The notes: generated from the letters alone by a model not told the origin. Positions 26,721 to 36,190 are shown, counted from the stretch's first letter. The stretch: 64,000 bases of DNA from Sporosarcina sp. P33 (GCF_002077155.1 NZ_CP015027.1:1094501-1158500); one strand, 5' to 3'. Translations and numbers: made by a program.

Positions 26721-27449
26721 TTAAGGCAGGATTTGCTCATCTATCAGTTTTTCAAGCTGTTCATCCCATTCTTCAGTCAGAGTATTCCACACTCTCGTGA
26801 AGCGGGAGTTTTCTGTACGATTGAATACATAAAACTCCACACAAGGAATTTGCTGGTTCATTGTCACTTGCGGGTTATCAATGTGAACGACAACTTTCTG
26901 CAGTGAACCTTCAGCAGCTTCAGCGCCGGCAGCGAGAAGCGCTGTACGTAATTGTTCATCTTCCAAAGCAGCCGCTTTATTTTTTTGTTCGGCGGCGAGC
27001 CGGAAAGGTTTTAGTTTTGATGTAAAGACTTTCTCTGGCTCTTCACACAAGATTTTATCATGACACACACTGTAATAGAACTTCCTCTCTTCTTTTTCAG
27101 GAGGATGTTCAAAAATTCCAGATTGCAGCTGTGCCGCCCCTATCCCCGTCAATTCAAAGTGTCCTTTTCGTAATTCAATCATTTTCCCCGCCTGCATTTT
27201 GCGGAACAAATTTTCTGCGAATAACGGATCTACGGCAAGAAACTCTGCGATCATTTTGGAATCAGATACTTCAAGTTTCTGGATTGTCAAAAGGATCATT
27301 TTCATTAAAATATCCATCACGGTACGTGTAACAGTAGTATAGGTTATCGTCAGCACATCTACCCGCAATCCCCAGCTGTCTGACCGCAAAATTTGTATAT
27401 CTGACTGTTTTTCCAGTTCTTGCTGCAGCTTTTTTCGAAGTGAATCCAC
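26721..27449 (-). CDS. Uncharacterised partner of the SF1 helicase
   Basis: 242 residues, not recognised. The region about 50-110 (TVMDILMKMILLTIQKLEVSD..., FAENLFRKMQAGKMIEL, HFELTGIGAAQL) looks like a winged-helix fold; the C-terminal half is predicted α/β with VVVHIDNPQV and EFYVFNRTENSRF. No nuclease motif is seen. I chose the GTG at 27449, 4 bases after the helicase stop; the ORF could begin at a TTG inside the helicase gene. Translation is probably coupled to the helicase. Confidence 0.6.
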   Translation of the reverse strand: MDSLRKKLQQELEKQSDIQILRSDSWGLRVDVLTITYTTVTRTVMDILMKMILLTIQKLEVSDSKMIAEFLAVDPLFAENLFRKMQAGKMIELRKGHFELTGIGAAQLQSGIFEHPPEKEERKFYYSVCHDKILCEEPEKVFTSKLKPFRLAAEQKNKAAALEDEQLRTALLAAGAEAAEGSLQKVVVHIDNPQVTMNQQIPCVEFYVFNRTENSRFTRVWNTLTEEWDEQLEKLIDEQILP

Positions 27450-27453
27450 GCCC

Positions 27454-30400
27454 TCACCTGCCTTCTGTCTGTTCAATTGTTCGCAGACCGCCTTGATTCT
27501 CTACAACTTTCTTCAGTTGTTTATACATTTCCCTTGTTGAAGCATTTTTCGTTCTGACAGTGAACATTTCTGAACTTCCAACGATTATGAGTAGTTCTAT
27601 TGCGCGCGATAACGCTACATTTAAACGCCGGTAGTCTTTAGCAAATCCGATCTCCCCGCCTTTTTCCCCGTGATTTCTCACAAAACTTAAAATGATAATA
27701 TCCATTTCCATGCCTTGGAACTTATCTACGGAACCAGTACGGCAGTATAATTGCTGCGGCCGAATCTCCTGCTGAATGAGGCGGTCGATTCGTTTCACCT
27801 GTTCGCCATAAAAACTGATGACACCCACACTTTTCTTTTCGTCAGGTTTCATCAGGCCTGCCTGTTTTGCATGTGCTGTTGCCCGTTCGATATCCAGAAG
27901 TGTATCCCGGACAATTGCCAGCTCACCTTCATTGAAACGGCTTGTGCCGCCTTTGACCCGGTCTTCGAAGAAAGCCGGTGTATTTGGTGTATCCAGCCAC
28001 AGCAAATGATCGTTTCTTGTGATTGTACTGCTTTCCAGAAGATGATCTCGCATTTGATCTGAATCAGGGAGTCCGCATTGCAATTGGTAATTGCCTTCTT
28101 TGTAAAATGGCGCAATGGTTTTCATGATGTCTTCGTGCATACGGTATTGAATACTGAGCATCGTTTTATTTTGTCTGGGCAGCGTTCGGAACAGACGCTC
28201 AAATAATGATTCATTCAGCAGCTTCTTCATTTCCCGCTGAATTTCCGGGTCTTTTTGCTGATCCACCAGTTCATCCATCGTTTCCTGCCCGACCAGTGGC
28301 GGCAATTGGTGGTGGTCACCGACGAGAATAACTTTTTTACCTTTTAGCATCGGCAGCAACAGCTCTGGCGGAGTGGCTTTTGATACTTCATCGATAATGA
28401 CTACATCGAATACAGGATATTCATCCATGAACTTTTTAGAGGCGGAAGCGACACAAGTTGTGCCAATGACATTTGCATGATCAATATACAGTTTGCGGAT
28501 TTCATCAAGATCATACTCATTAGCTTCTTGTAGCAGTTCTTCCCACTGGGCCTGAAGCTGCTGCAGGACAGGCAATTGCTGCTGTTCTTTCGCGACTGCA
28601 GCCTGTTGCTCCTGTGCTTGTTTTACATCCTCTTCAATTTGCTCTATTTGCTTTTCTATATCCGGAATCAATTGAATGGTCAGCTCTTGGATTTCCTCCT
28701 GCATTTGATCGTACTCTGTTTGAAGTTGCTGCACTTTTTTCTCTTCTGCAGCCATTTCCGATTTCTCTTCATCCAGCCGGCGGTTTATTTGTGAACGCTT
28801 TAGCTCAGAAGTCGTCATTGATGCGGTCAGTTGCGTCAAGTTTCTCATCTGCTGTCTGCAATGCTGAATATGCGTCTCCAGCCGGGAAATTTCTTCTGTC
28901 AGCTGCTCTTGTTGCCAATGCTTTTCAGGCGGCTTATTTTCTTGCATCCAGTCATTCATATGATCTTTCAGCTCTTCATTTTTTGTGTGCAGCTTCTGAC
29001 TTCGCATTTTTATTTGATGCGCATGGTTTTGCATTTGCTGCAGCTCACTCTGAAGAAAAACAAGGATTTCATTCTTTACTTCAGCAAACACTTCAATTAC
29101 AGATTGGACTTGTTGCTGCTTGAGTTTCACTACTTGATCGCCTGCTATTTTTTCTTTTCCGTAAAACAATGACATTCCTTTTGCAATTTTTTGCAGCACT
29201 TCTGTCTTTGCGGATGAAATCTCTTTATTTTGTAATACTTTTTTCGTATACGGATTAATTAAAAATTTACCCAGACGATCAATCATATCGTGCATTTCCT
29301 GAACGGTTCCGAAGTTTTCTGTCGAACGCGCGGTAATGCTTTCTAAAGGGTAGCGATGAGTCTGCAGCAGGGTTTCGGTCTTTTGAATCGCTGTCTGAAA
29401 ACGGTCGTGCAGCTCTTTCCATACTTGATATTCATACGTATACTCTCCGCTTTCAATGGACTTGATGATTTTTTGCAAGTCATTGATGCGCAATATGATA
29501 TGGATAGGCAATTCGATGTTTTGTTCAGCTAATATGTTTTGGATTGCCTGCATTTTTTTATTAGTGATAATTTCATCATGCGCTTTTTGAAATGATTGTT
29601 CCAATCCGGAATCTTTCTGCAAGGCTCTTTCCAGCTCCTGCAGTTCCAGTGAATTGCGCTGCTGTTCATTTTGCCATGCTATATATAATTTAATCCGCTT
29701 CAATTGTTTCTGCTCTTCCAGCGACCTTTCCAATTGTGCAGACAGCTGCTCTTTGTCAGGCTGCGAATCTAACTGAAGACGCAGCTTTTCTATTTCTGCT
29801 GACTGCTGTTCGATTTCCGTCTCTAGTTGATGAATAGCCTGACTTTTATGCGTCCTTCTCCGCAGAGATCGATCCAGCAAAGATTTCCCCGATACAGAAT
29901 CTGACGTCAGCTTCTTCAGCGTTTCTTTTACGGCGTCCTGCGCGCGCCTGGTTTCAATTAACGCCGATTGCCGTTCTATTTTTTGATCAATTAAGGCAAT
30001 TAAATGCTCAGTGCGTTCCTGCAATTCTGATTCCTTTGTCTGAAACATTGCACGTGTGGCTTGAACAGCTTCCATCGTTTCATTGCGCCAATGCAGTGCA
30101 ACATTTTCCTCCATAAAGCGTTTGCCTTCTTCTTCAATACTCTCAGACCGACCATAACGCAAAATACGGGTTGCCGGATCTGTCAGCAGCCGGCCAAGCG
30201 CATTATCGACTGCGAGATTTGACTGCGATGCGACAAGTGTCCGCAAGCCCGCCTTGACGTTCTGATAGCATATTTCCGAAATTACCGTCGTTTTCCCTGT
30301 GCCGGGCGGACCCTGTATGACAAACAAATCATGAGCTTTCATCGCACCTGTTACCGCTTCACGCTGAAATTCATTCAAGTTATTGTGGAATTCCAGCTGC

Positions 30401-31305
30401 GGCTGTTTATTTGTAATTTGCACAACCGGCCGCTCTTCAAATAAAACCTTTTCCAGATTTGCATTCGCGGCCAATCCGTCCTGCAAATCTTTAAAACCTT
30501 TTCGCAGACGCCGGATTTGACTTAATTCGGCAAAATTTGTAAGTATCAGCTCTTTATTTCGTGTGGGCAGCCATTGTTCTGACCGCGCTTTTTTTTGAAA
30601 TCGCTGATTCAGTTCCACAATAATCACTTTCTGTGCTTTTTGTACATCGACAATTTGGCCAATTTCAGCAGACAGTTCACTCATCTTCACACTGAAGCCG
30701 CGCAGCTGCTGCCAGTTCTTTGTCTGGAGATCTTTACAGTGCAGGCGAAGTTTTGTGAAGTCACTTGTGAAACTCGCTTGTGTAAACGAACAGCTGATAT
30801 CCGCCACATCTGCATTCTTTTCTGCTATTTGCAGATAGCCTTCCCAGCTTTCGATTCGCTTTTTTACATATTCAGAACGTTCTTCCGCAACCGGTAATTC
30901 ACGCAGCTTCGTATAAAACTCGATGGGCAATGCAACCCCGGCCCGATTCAGCCGGAACTTCACTGCCATTTGGAGCCGCCGATTCGTCTGTACAGGTTCT
31001 CTCGCTCCCCTGACATGAAAACCGGTGGCAACCAGACCATCCGGTTTCAGCACACATTCCATCACGGCAACGCGCTGCTGCACTTCTTTAGCGAATTTTA
31101 TATTAGTCTGCGGATCAAAAAACATCGCATAGGATTGATTTCCCATGCGGTTTGCGGGCTTCTTTTCAATATATACATCAAAAGCAGACTCCGAAGAAAC
31201 GAAAGCCTGTTCACTCAGAAACCATTGTTCCAATCCTTTGCGGGCATTTTTCGTTATCTCAAGACTGCAAGGTATCATTTCTATCGTTTTTAATTGGTTC
31301 ATCAT
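27454..31305 (-). CDS. Large SF1 (Upf1/DNA2-like) helicase with a coiled-coil insertion
   Basis: 1283 residues. Walker A GPPGTGKTT at about 332-340, QSNLAVDNAL (Ia), then about 540 residues rich in Glu, Gln, Lys and Leu forming long coiled coils (about 415-950), then IIDEVSKATPPE (Walker B, ~970), GDHHQLPPLV (III), SIQYRMHE (~1050), VDKFQGMEMDII (~1197) and RRLNVALSRA (~1228). The N-terminal 300 residues are unassigned. The motif order is that of SF1B helicases on RNA or DNA. No nuclease domain is visible. A weak ribosome site and an overlapping small ORF upstream suggest coupled translation. Confidence 0.85.
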   Translation of the reverse strand: MMNQLKTIEMIPCSLEITKNARKGLEQWFLSEQAFVSSESAFDVYIEKKPANRMGNQSYAMFFDPQTNIKFAKEVQQRVAVMECVLKPDGLVATGFHVRGAREPVQTNRRLQMAVKFRLNRAGVALPIEFYTKLRELPVAEERSEYVKKRIESWEGYLQIAEKNADVADISCSFTQASFTSDFTKLRLHCKDLQTKNWQQLRGFSVKMSELSAEIGQIVDVQKAQKVIIVELNQRFQKKARSEQWLPTRNKELILTNFAELSQIRRLRKGFKDLQDGLAANANLEKVLFEERPVVQITNKQPQLEFHNNLNEFQREAVTGAMKAHDLFVIQGPPGTGKTTVISEICYQNVKAGLRTLVASQSNLAVDNALGRLLTDPATRILRYGRSESIEEEGKRFMEENVALHWRNETMEAVQATRAMFQTKESELQERTEHLIALIDQKIERQSALIETRRAQDAVKETLKKLTSDSVSGKSLLDRSLRRRTHKSQAIHQLETEIEQQSAEIEKLRLQLDSQPDKEQLSAQLERSLEEQKQLKRIKLYIAWQNEQQRNSLELQELERALQKDSGLEQSFQKAHDEIITNKKMQAIQNILAEQNIELPIHIILRINDLQKIIKSIESGEYTYEYQVWKELHDRFQTAIQKTETLLQTHRYPLESITARSTENFGTVQEMHDMIDRLGKFLINPYTKKVLQNKEISSAKTEVLQKIAKGMSLFYGKEKIAGDQVVKLKQQQVQSVIEVFAEVKNEILVFLQSELQQMQNHAHQIKMRSQKLHTKNEELKDHMNDWMQENKPPEKHWQQEQLTEEISRLETHIQHCRQQMRNLTQLTASMTTSELKRSQINRRLDEEKSEMAAEEKKVQQLQTEYDQMQEEIQELTIQLIPDIEKQIEQIEEDVKQAQEQQAAVAKEQQQLPVLQQLQAQWEELLQEANEYDLDEIRKLYIDHANVIGTTCVASASKKFMDEYPVFDVVIIDEVSKATPPELLLPMLKGKKVILVGDHHQLPPLVGQETMDELVDQQKDPEIQREMKKLLNESLFERLFRTLPRQNKTMLSIQYRMHEDIMKTIAPFYKEGNYQLQCGLPDSDQMRDHLLESSTITRNDHLLWLDTPNTPAFFEDRVKGGTSRFNEGELAIVRDTLLDIERATAHAKQAGLMKPDEKKSVGVISFYGEQVKRIDRLIQQEIRPQQLYCRTGSVDKFQGMEMDIIILSFVRNHGEKGGEIGFAKDYRRLNVALSRAIELLIIVGSSEMFTVRTKNASTREMYKQLKKVVENQGGLRTIEQTEGR

Positions 31306-31382
31306 CGTTTATTCTTTTCATGATAGGGCTGTACTTCAGCAAGATGGACCGTCATGCTTCTCCCTGTTAATTCCTTGTTCAA
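31302..31382 (-). CDS. Possible 26-codon leader ORF coupled to the helicase
   Basis: A TTG at 31382 follows GACTGAGGTGAG and opens a 26-residue ORF (NKELTGRSM...EKNKR). Its TGA overlaps the helicase ATG (ATGATG). The helicase itself lacks a good ribosome site, so ribosomes ending this ORF could reinitiate. An upstream TATAAT (31403-31408, minus strand) without a clear -35 could be the promoter. No homologue is known to me. Confidence 0.4.
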   Translation of the reverse strand: MNKELTGRSMTVHLAEVQPYHEKNKR

Positions 31383-31477
31383 AGCTCTCACCTCAGTCCT
31401 CTATTATAGATCATAAGTGCATTTACCGCGAGTAAGAAAAAACATTAACAAATTATAAAATTAATTTTTAAAAAGAT

Positions 31478-31502
31478 GTTTAGGAATAGTTTGCCGGGGT
31501 AT
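31478..31502 (+). promoter_or_regulatory. σB-type promoter of a candidate small RNA
   Basis: GTTTAG (31478-31483) and a perfect GGGTAT (31497-31502) are 13 bases apart, one of the best σB matches in the window. Confidence 0.7.
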
Positions 31503-31509
31503 ACTAGTA

Positions 31510-31856
31510 ATACAAGGCGAACTGAAGGAGACAGCGAGGGTAGTTTAGACGCCGGCTCCGGAGGAGATGCACAGCCTTGGCGGAAAATTTTCTTTACTGG
31601 CAAGTGGTACACTCGGTTCGGGAATCTGTTTTGTAAGGTTCCAAACAGAAAGACAGGTTTACCAGGTAATGCGAAAGAAGTTTTTTGTGTAAGTGCAAGT
31701 GAAGTGCCTGCTTTAAAGAAGTATAAGCAGTGTAAGACGCATACTGCGAGCGTACAACATCGTCAGTATGGAGTAATCGCAACATAAAATTTTCCGCATA
31801 GCAACAGAAGGACAGCCGGCAGTCGAGAGGTTTCGATTGTCGGCTGTTCTTTGTTT
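31510..31856 (+). ncRNA. Candidate σB-dependent structured RNA (~350 nt)
   Basis: Between a strong σB promoter and an intrinsic terminator lies about 300 bases without a convincing coding start. Local hairpins are visible: CTGTTT/AAACAG (31626-31631, 31643-31648), CATACTG/CAGTATG (31740-31746, 31764-31770) and a GC-rich fold CGCC...GGCG near 31548-31582. It does not match 6S RNA, RNase P, tmRNA or a riboswitch that I know. A short ORF read from a TTG at about 31575 (18 codons) is the only one near a GGAGGAG. Confidence 0.45.
31812..31856 (+). terminator. Terminator of the candidate RNA
   Basis: A 15-bp stem (31812-31826 with 31833-31847, G-U pairs included) has a 6-base loop and TCTTTGTTT after it. 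Confidence 0.8.
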
Positions 31857-31877
31857 ACTCCCCTTGAAAATTGGATT

Positions 31878-31902
31878 GTTTAGTCTGAATGAAACCGGGA
31901 AA
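31878..31902 (+). promoter_or_regulatory. σB-type promoter of a two-gene stress operon
   Basis: GTTTAG (31878-31883) and GGGAAA (31897-31902) are 13 bases apart, 46 bases before the start codon of the first gene. Confidence 0.65.
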
Positions 31903-31947
31903 ACAAAGTATAAGATTCTATCAAACGATTACGAGGAGGAGTTTTTT

Positions 31948-32136
31948 ATGAAAAAGCGAATGGCTTTGACAGCAATCGGTTTGGGAGCGGCCTACTTAAT
32001 GCGCAACAAAGAAGCACGTGAAAAATTATCACGCCAATTCGATGAGTTCAATGAAACACCAATGCGTGGAGATCGTTCAAATCATAATCAAAAGCCAGAA
32101 CCGAATAAAGGGTTACTCGGAAGATTTCTAGATTGA
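31948..32136 (+). CDS. Small hypothetical protein with an N-terminal hydrophobic segment
   Basis: 62 residues: MKKRMALTAIGLGAAYLMRNKEAREKL is a short hydrophobic helix followed by a charged tail and a C-terminal GLLGRFLD motif. This resembles small YtxH-like stress proteins, but the length is short and the family is not certain. The start follows GAGGAGGAG. First gene of a σB-type two-gene unit. Confidence 0.65.
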   Translation: MKKRMALTAIGLGAAYLMRNKEAREKLSRQFDEFNETPMRGDRSNHNQKPEPNKGLLGRFLD

Positions 32137-32167
32137 TTACAAATTGACCGCAAAGGAGCAGATATTC

Positions 32168-32404
32168 ATGAGTGAAGAAAAAAAAGTGTTTACCGAAAAA
32201 GACCGTTCAAATGCAAAAGGCGGATATATGGACAACCCGGAGAATTTGAAGACAGATAAGGAAAGTATTTATGACATGCATAAGGATATGCAGACTGTAG
32301 ATGCCATTCCTTTAGAAGACGTTCGCATGGAAGAGGAAGAAGAGCGGCACCACCGTAAAACAAAAGACCGTTCCTCCAGTGAAGAGAAATACGAAGGGGA
32401 ATAA
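32168..32404 (+). CDS. Small acidic hypothetical protein
   Basis: 78 residues, strongly hydrophilic and acidic, with EEEEERHHRK near the C-terminus and no hydrophobic core; probably disordered. AAAGGAG precedes the ATG. It lies 31 bases after the previous gene, shares its promoter and ends the unit. Function unknown; context suggests a stress role. Confidence 0.65.
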   Translation: MSEEKKVFTEKDRSNAKGGYMDNPENLKTDKESIYDMHKDMQTVDAIPLEDVRMEEEEERHHRKTKDRSSSEEKYEGE

Positions 32405-32450
32405 TCCCGTTCATTACAGATTGCGGACGGTTAAATTTAAAATAGAACAT

Positions 32451-32486
32451 AAAAAACGGCGCCTTAAAAATTAGACGCCGTTTTTT
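32451..32486. terminator. Bidirectional terminator between the small stress operon and yunC
   Basis: An 11-bp stem (32451-32461 with 32476-32486) flanked by A6 and T7 runs. Confidence 0.85.
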
Positions 32487-32788
32487 TATTTCATTTTTAA
32501 TAATGCTTCTGATCCCGTCATCCCGGCCGTAATTCCAAATTCTTCGGCTTCAAGCGTTACAGATTCAAGCGGTGCTGCAAGGAGCTGTTCAATCGTCTTC
32601 ACTCCTACTGCACGGCCCGCAATGATTTTACGGTCCGCCAGCACACTGTTGAGCAAACCGACATCGAGTGCACCGCACATGATATATCCTTTGTCGTTTG
32701 AAACCGTAAGCAGCGTCGTTTTCGGCAGCTTCACTGTGACTGCTTGAAATGATTCGCCATTAATCGATATCTTCTGGTGTTCAATCAA
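32486..32788 (-). CDS. yunC: YunC family (DUF1805) protein
   Basis: 100 residues, matching B. subtilis YunC almost throughout (VTVKLPKTTLLTVSN, GYIMCGALDVGLLN, AGRAVGVKTIEQLL, GMTGSEALLKM). The family function is unknown. I chose the TTG at 32788, about 6 bases after AAAGGGGTGG, which gives the family's usual length; the ORF upstream to 32896 is not part of it. The 319-base gap beyond carries little besides the glnA promoter. Confidence 0.85.
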   Translation of the reverse strand: MIEHQKISINGESFQAVTVKLPKTTLLTVSNDKGYIMCGALDVGLLNSVLADRKIIAGRAVGVKTIEQLLAAPLESVTLEAEEFGITAGMTGSEALLKMK

Positions 32789-33024
32789 GACACCCACCCC
32801 TTTCTTTATCAGCATATGACGATTCAATAAAAATGTGCCAAGTAAAAAATCCCGTGCACTGTAAATCGCCTCACCTGCACTGCTGTCAAATATCATTTTT
32901 TATTGACAGCCTACTTAATGGGAGTATTATCCTAATTTCTAAGTTTCGCTTTAAATATCTATCATTTTTTATCCAAAACAAGAACTTAAGTCTTATGTTT
33001 TTTGAAAAAAACAGCAAAAAATTC

Positions 33025-33053
33025 TTGTAATCTGCTTGCAGACACTTTATTAT
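33025..33053 (+). promoter_or_regulatory. σA promoter of glnA
   Basis: TTGTAA (33025-33030) and TATTAT (33048-33053) are 17 bases apart. No clear GlnR/TnrA site (TGTNA-N7-TNACA) is visible. Confidence 0.55.
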
Positions 33054-33107
33054 AGAAAAATGTTGCGAAGAAGATTCGTATCAAGCAATTATAAGGAGTG
33101 TGGCCTG

Positions 33108-34442
33108 ATGGAGAACATTACAAGAGAAGACATTTATACATTCGTGGAAGAAAACAACGTGAATTTTATCCGTCTTCAGTTTACTGACATTTTTGGCATG
33201 ATTAAGAATGTAGAGATTCCAATCAGCCAGCTCGATAAAGCATTAGATAATAAAATGATGTTTGACGGATCTTCTATCGAAGGTTTTGTTCGTATTGAAG
33301 AATCGGATATGTACCTCGTGCCTGACTTGGATACGTGGATGGTATTTCCATGGCCGTCTGGCACAGGCCGTGTCGCACGCCTGATATGCGATGTGTACTT
33401 GGCAAATGGAGAGCCATTTTCAGGTGATCCGCGCGGAAACTTGAAACGCATCGTAGAAGAGATGAAAGAGCTAGGGTTCACTGATTTTAACCTGGGTCCT
33501 GAACCGGAGTTCTTCCTATTTAAATTAGATGAAAACAAACAGCCGACAATGGAACTCAATGATCATGGAGATTATTTCGATTTGGCGCCGATGGATTTAG
33601 GCGAAAACTGCCGCCGCGATATTGTGCTGGAACTTGAAGCACTAGGCTTTGAAGTGGAAGCTTCACATCATGAAGCCGCGCCTGGGCAGCATGAAATCGA
33701 CTTTAAATATGCTGATGTTCTGACTGCCTGCGATCATATTCAAACGTTTAAACTGGTCGTGAAAACGATGGCACGCAAACATGGTTTGCACGCCACGTTT
33801 ATGCCAAAGCCTTTATACGGTGTCAGCGGCTCCGGAATGCACTGTAACGTCTCATTGTTTAAAGACGGTGAGAATGTATTTTATGATGAAGAAGGCGAGC
33901 GTAAACTGAGCGAGACAGCCTATCAGTTTATGGCGGGCGTTCTTGCACATGTGCGGGGGTTCACCGCAATCACCAATCCGACAGTCAACTCGTATAAGCG
34001 TCTCGTTCCGGGTTACGAGGCACCCTGCTACGTTGCTTGGTCCGCACAGAACCGCAGCCCGCTTATCCGCATACCGGCCTCCCGCGGAATGAGCACACGC
34101 GTGGAAGTCCGTTCTGTCGATTCATCTGCCAATCCGTACTTGGCAATGGCCGTTATTTTACAAGCTGGACTCGATGGCATCAAAAAGAAACTGACACCTC
34201 CCGCACCCGTAGACCGCAATATTTATGAAATGAAGATGGAAGAACTTGCGGAAAACGGTATTGAAACTTTACCGACTGATTTGGATCATGCATTAATTGC
34301 GCTGTCAGATGATAAGATTATCCAAGAGGCTCTAGGTTCACACATTTATGCAAACTTCAGCGAAGCTAAGCATCAAGAGTGGGAAAGTTACCGGATTACG
34401 GTGCACCCATGGGAAATTGAACGTTATATGAAAATGTATTAA
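33108..34442 (+). CDS. glnA: Glutamine synthetase, type I
   Basis: 444 residues, the same length as B. subtilis GlnA (GSI-α, without adenylylation site). Motifs: [32 protein letters not shown], the [11 protein letters not shown] catalytic loop and [17 protein letters not shown]. It makes glutamine from glutamate, ammonia and ATP as a dodecamer. SD AAGGAG. Unlike in B. subtilis, no glnR precedes it, so this may be a second or relocated copy with its own promoter and terminator. Confidence 0.95.
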   Translation: MENITREDIYTFVEENNVNFIRLQFTDIFGMIKNVEIPISQLDKALDNKMMFDGSSIEGFVRIEESDMYLVPDLDTWMVFPWPSGTGRVARLICDVYLANGEPFSGDPRGNLKRIVEEMKELGFTDFNLGPEPEFFLFKLDENKQPTMELNDHGDYFDLAPMDLGENCRRDIVLELEALGFEVEASHHEAAPGQHEIDFKYADVLTACDHIQTFKLVVKTMARKHGLHATFMPKPLYGVSGSGMHCNVSLFKDGENVFYDEEGERKLSETAYQFMAGVLAHVRGFTAITNPTVNSYKRLVPGYEAPCYVAWSAQNRSPLIRIPASRGMSTRVEVRSVDSSANPYLAMAVILQAGLDGIKKKLTPPAPVDRNIYEMKMEELAENGIETLPTDLDHALIALSDDKIIQEALGSHIYANFSEAKHQEWESYRITVHPWEIERYMKMY

Positions 34443-34454
34443 ATAAAGTAATGG

Positions 34455-34482
34455 AACGGCTGTCTGCACAGCCGTTTTTTTA
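34455..34482 (+). terminator. Terminator of glnA
   Basis: ACGGCTGT/ACAGCCGT (34456-34463 with 34468-34475), a 4-base loop and T7. Confidence 0.9.
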
Positions 34483-34510
34483 TAGGCTGAAATGGGTAAG
34501 ATCAGTTCTA

Positions 34511-34539
34511 TTGTTCATTAGTCTTTATCGGTTTACTAT
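34511..34539 (+). promoter_or_regulatory. σA promoter of the amidohydrolase gene
   Basis: TTGTTC (34511-34516) and TACTAT (34534-34539) are 17 bases apart. Confidence 0.5.
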
Positions 34540-34561
34540 AGGATGATAAGGAGGTTTCGGT

Positions 34562-36136
34562 ATGGCGACAATTTGGTGTAATGCCTTATTTTATACAATG
34601 CAAAGTGAAGGACATACAATAGAAGCGTTAGTGACGAAAGACGGGAAAATTACAGCAGCCGGATCATACAATGATCTGCGTAATCTGGCAGAACATCAAG
34701 TGGATCTGCAGGGGGCTTTTGTTTATCCCGGATTCATTGATAATCATATGCATATCATCGGCCAGGGGGAAAAGCTGCTGCGGCTTGATTTATCTAAAGT
34801 TACTTCAACTGCTGACATGATGGATATGTTACTTCGTGCGGCTAAGGGGTTGTCAGAGGATGAATGGTTCATTGGCGAAGGCTGGGATGAGAATATGTTT
34901 CCCGACAGAAAAATCTTCACGCGCTATGAACTGGATATGGTTACCGAATCCCCTATGCTGCTGAAGCGTACATGCTGGCATGCAGCCGTTGTTAATTCAA
35001 GGGCATTGGAACTGGCGGGTATTACGAAGGATACGCCTGATCCTGAGGACGGCGTAATTGAGCGCGATGAGAACGGGGTGCCTACGGGCTTGTTGAAAGA
35101 AGGTGCCATGCAGCGTGTTCTTCAGATTTTGCCTGAACCGACGGAAGCTTATGTAACTAAAGCTTTGGAAACTTCCGTCGATCATCTGTTGTCTGTCGGC
35201 TTGACGGGTGCCGTTACAGATGACTTAGGTTATTACGGTCAATATCAGACACCATTACAGGCTTTCCATAACGTATTGGGCGGCAAACGGAAATTTCGTG
35301 CGTATTTATTGCGCCATTTCAGTGTGTTTTCTGAATTGATGGAGGATCAGGCAGTTTATAAAGGACCGTGGGTGGAGCCGGGAGAAATGAAGTTTTTTAT
35401 AGATGGTGCTTTTGGAGGCAGTACCGCATTATTAAGCCGTCCGTATGCAGATGATCCGAGGAATTCAGGTACGGCAGTAGTAACTGACGGGGAGCTGGAG
35501 AACCTCGTGAAACTTGCCCGGCATTACGGAGAAGCTGTTGCCATCCATATGATTGGTGATCTCGCAGCGGAAAAAGCACTGGACGTCATTGAGAAGCACC
35601 CTGCACCTGCCGGCAAAAAAGACCGGTTTATCCACGTCACTTTACTGCGTGACGACCTGGTTGCACGTATGGAAAAACTGCCGATCGTTTTAGATATCCA
35701 GCCTGCTTTCGTTCCTTCTGATTTCCCATGGATTGCAGACAGGCTTGGACATGACAGGATGGACTGGGCCTATGCATGGAAAAAGCTCCTTGACAGACGT
35801 TTCATTTGCGGCGGAGGTTCAGACGCGCCGATTGAAGACCCGAATCCTCTGCTCGGAATCCATGCAGCAGTTACGAGAAGATTGCCGATTGAGCAGCACG
35901 AAGGATATTTGCCTGATGAGAAACTCAGCCGCTACGAAGCTGTGCAACTATTCACTTCAGGCGCAGCCGCCACAATTGGCAAGACAGATTCACGCGGACG
36001 CCTGGCGGTTGGATTCGATGCAGACTTCACTGTATTGGCTGAAGACATTTTTACTGTAAGTGCCGATCGGATTCCGGAAGTCGCCGTAGAGAAAACTATT
36101 GTGGCAGGCGAAATCATGTATCAGATACATTCCTGA
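34562..36136 (+). CDS. YtcJ-like amidohydrolase
   Basis: 524 residues of the metal-dependent amidohydrolase superfamily, YtcJ/AepA branch. YPGFIDNHMHI gives the first metal-binding His pair, KFFIDGAFGGSTALL a conserved central loop, AVAIHMIGDLA another His, and GGGSDAPIEDPNP the late metal Asp. No signal peptide. The family's substrates are mostly unknown (amide or N-acyl bonds). SD AAGGAGG. Monocistronic. Confidence 0.85.
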   Translation: MATIWCNALFYTMQSEGHTIEALVTKDGKITAAGSYNDLRNLAEHQVDLQGAFVYPGFIDNHMHIIGQGEKLLRLDLSKVTSTADMMDMLLRAAKGLSEDEWFIGEGWDENMFPDRKIFTRYELDMVTESPMLLKRTCWHAAVVNSRALELAGITKDTPDPEDGVIERDENGVPTGLLKEGAMQRVLQILPEPTEAYVTKALETSVDHLLSVGLTGAVTDDLGYYGQYQTPLQAFHNVLGGKRKFRAYLLRHFSVFSELMEDQAVYKGPWVEPGEMKFFIDGAFGGSTALLSRPYADDPRNSGTAVVTDGELENLVKLARHYGEAVAIHMIGDLAAEKALDVIEKHPAPAGKKDRFIHVTLLRDDLVARMEKLPIVLDIQPAFVPSDFPWIADRLGHDRMDWAYAWKKLLDRRFICGGGSDAPIEDPNPLLGIHAAVTRRLPIEQHEGYLPDEKLSRYEAVQLFTSGAAATIGKTDSRGRLAVGFDADFTVLAEDIFTVSADRIPEVAVEKTIVAGEIMYQIHS

Positions 36137-36141
36137 CATTT

Positions 36142-36166
36142 GTTTAGTACAGGCACGAAAGGGAAA
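36142..36166 (+). promoter_or_regulatory. σB-type promoter in front of the tspO relic
   Basis: GTTTAG (36142-36147) and GGGAAA (36161-36166) are 13 bases apart; AAAAAGGAGG follows at 36174-36183. Confidence 0.6.
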
Positions 36167-36190
36167 ACCTTTTAAAAAGGAGGTTTTCTC

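Noticed and set aside
28614-29123. 169-codon plus-strand ORF
   Set aside because: It is antisense to the coiled-coil part of the helicase and mirrors its Glu/Gln/Leu codons; no ribosome site.
31476-31787. 103-codon plus-strand ORF over the candidate RNA
   Set aside because: Its start overlaps the σB promoter, there is no ribosome site, and composition is not protein-like.
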